A stretch of DNA of 40,359 nt. It comes from Acanthaster planci. Its lineage: Eukaryota; Echinodermata; Asteroidea; Valvatida; Acanthasteridae. Shown one piece after another: positions 40,143-40,359 of the stretch. Within the stretch, counting starts at the first letter, position 1; the number at the start of each line of letters is the position of its first letter. The DNA is taken from contig NW_019091362.1 of assembly GCF_001949145.1 (NCBI RefSeq), forward strand, positions 1,955,302-1,995,660. Direction: 5' to 3'. A program made the position numbers and the translations under genes. The notes beneath the pieces were generated by a model. It was given only the letters and a program-made list of their open reading frames with translations, had not been told where the DNA came from and did no database searches.

Positions 40143-40359
40143 CACGTAATTTGCGTCCATGAACTGCAGCAGGAGCTAACCATAGTTAGGACATTCATGC
40201 AAAAACTGTGAGGAAAAGAACGAAATAGATTGCCTACCTGTCAATTGGTTGCTCATTTCCGTGACCAACATTCGGCTTTACTCCTTCCGGGTCAAAAATC
40301 GTGCTTTGCTTTAACCGAATGCTGATAGTTGTCAATATCAATGGCATCGCTGGCATCGG
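40143..40359 (+). repeat. Start of a further EGF duplication unit (copy of 38689-38905)
   Basis: CACGTAATTTGCGTCCATGA and the following ~215 bases repeat the intron segment at 38689. In the earlier copy an EGF exon starts 483 bases later, which would fall near 40626, just outside the window. Confidence 0.88.

Larger units (their letters stand above)
29717..40359 (+). other. Gene B span: secreted FAMeT-like / EGF protein with acidic/basic module (3' end outside window)
   Basis: This spliced gene was reconstructed from splice sites and phases: signal peptide, four exons forming a FAMeT-like (farnesoic acid O-methyltransferase-like, Pfam Methyltransf_FA type) domain, EGF 1, acidic exon, basic exon, two linker exons, dead EGF exon, EGF 2 and EGF 3, continuing right. 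The acidic/basic pair is homologous to both pairs in gene A, so A and B are related neighbours. FAMeT-like domains are common in arthropod and marine invertebrate proteins; despite the name, many are non-catalytic extracellular modules. A role in matrix or recognition is inference. Confidence 0.8.

Overview
The window is animal nuclear DNA. It is AT-rich, with small exons bounded by GT..AG, long introns, many transposon remnants and two assembly gaps. Secreted WAP, antistasin-like, EGF-like and farnesoic-acid-O-methyltransferase-like (FAMeT) modules, together with many GTAGGCCTA-type words, suggest a marine invertebrate, probably a deuterostome (echinoderm, hemichordate or lancelet). The species cannot be fixed from sequence alone. 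No bacterial genes were seen. All recognisable genes are on the + strand.

Gene A (from before base 1 to about 17.1-19.5 kb) is the 3' part of a secreted mosaic gene in which every intron I could place is phase 1. In order it encodes: a linker, a WAP four-disulfide core, an antistasin-like repeat, a linker, and then two tandem copies of a block. Each block has an antistasin-like repeat, an acidic exon (run of Glu/Asp), a basic exon (Lys/Arg-rich, with a conserved WC) and small basic exons. From 8 to 17 kb the second block runs into a long array of microexons, mostly exactly 30 nt, in two alternating types (SYVKKTKGS and SSRKKKYKK). They lie in about four tandem 1.4-2.2 kb units, each with an 87-bp minisatellite just upstream of the second exon. 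All are phase 1-1, so any number can be included or skipped without a frameshift. One unit has lost both splice acceptors. The C-terminus is uncertain.

The region 19.5-29.7 kb looks intergenic. It holds two diverged copies of a roughly 0.8-0.9 kb repeat, a hammerhead-like motif and an assembly gap.

Gene B (29.7 kb to beyond the window) has a clear 5' end: a signal-peptide exon, four exons forming a FAMeT-like domain, an EGF-like exon, an acidic plus basic exon pair homologous to that of gene A, two short linker exons, a dead EGF exon and two nearly identical EGF exons in a tandem array. Repeated intron sequence at the right edge predicts another EGF exon just outside the window.

Genes A and B look like tandem relatives that share an acidic/basic two-exon module I cannot assign to a known family. 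The most unusual feature is the microexon array, which can lengthen or shorten a polycationic tail on a secreted protein. Function (matrix or heparin binding, defence, adhesion) is inference.
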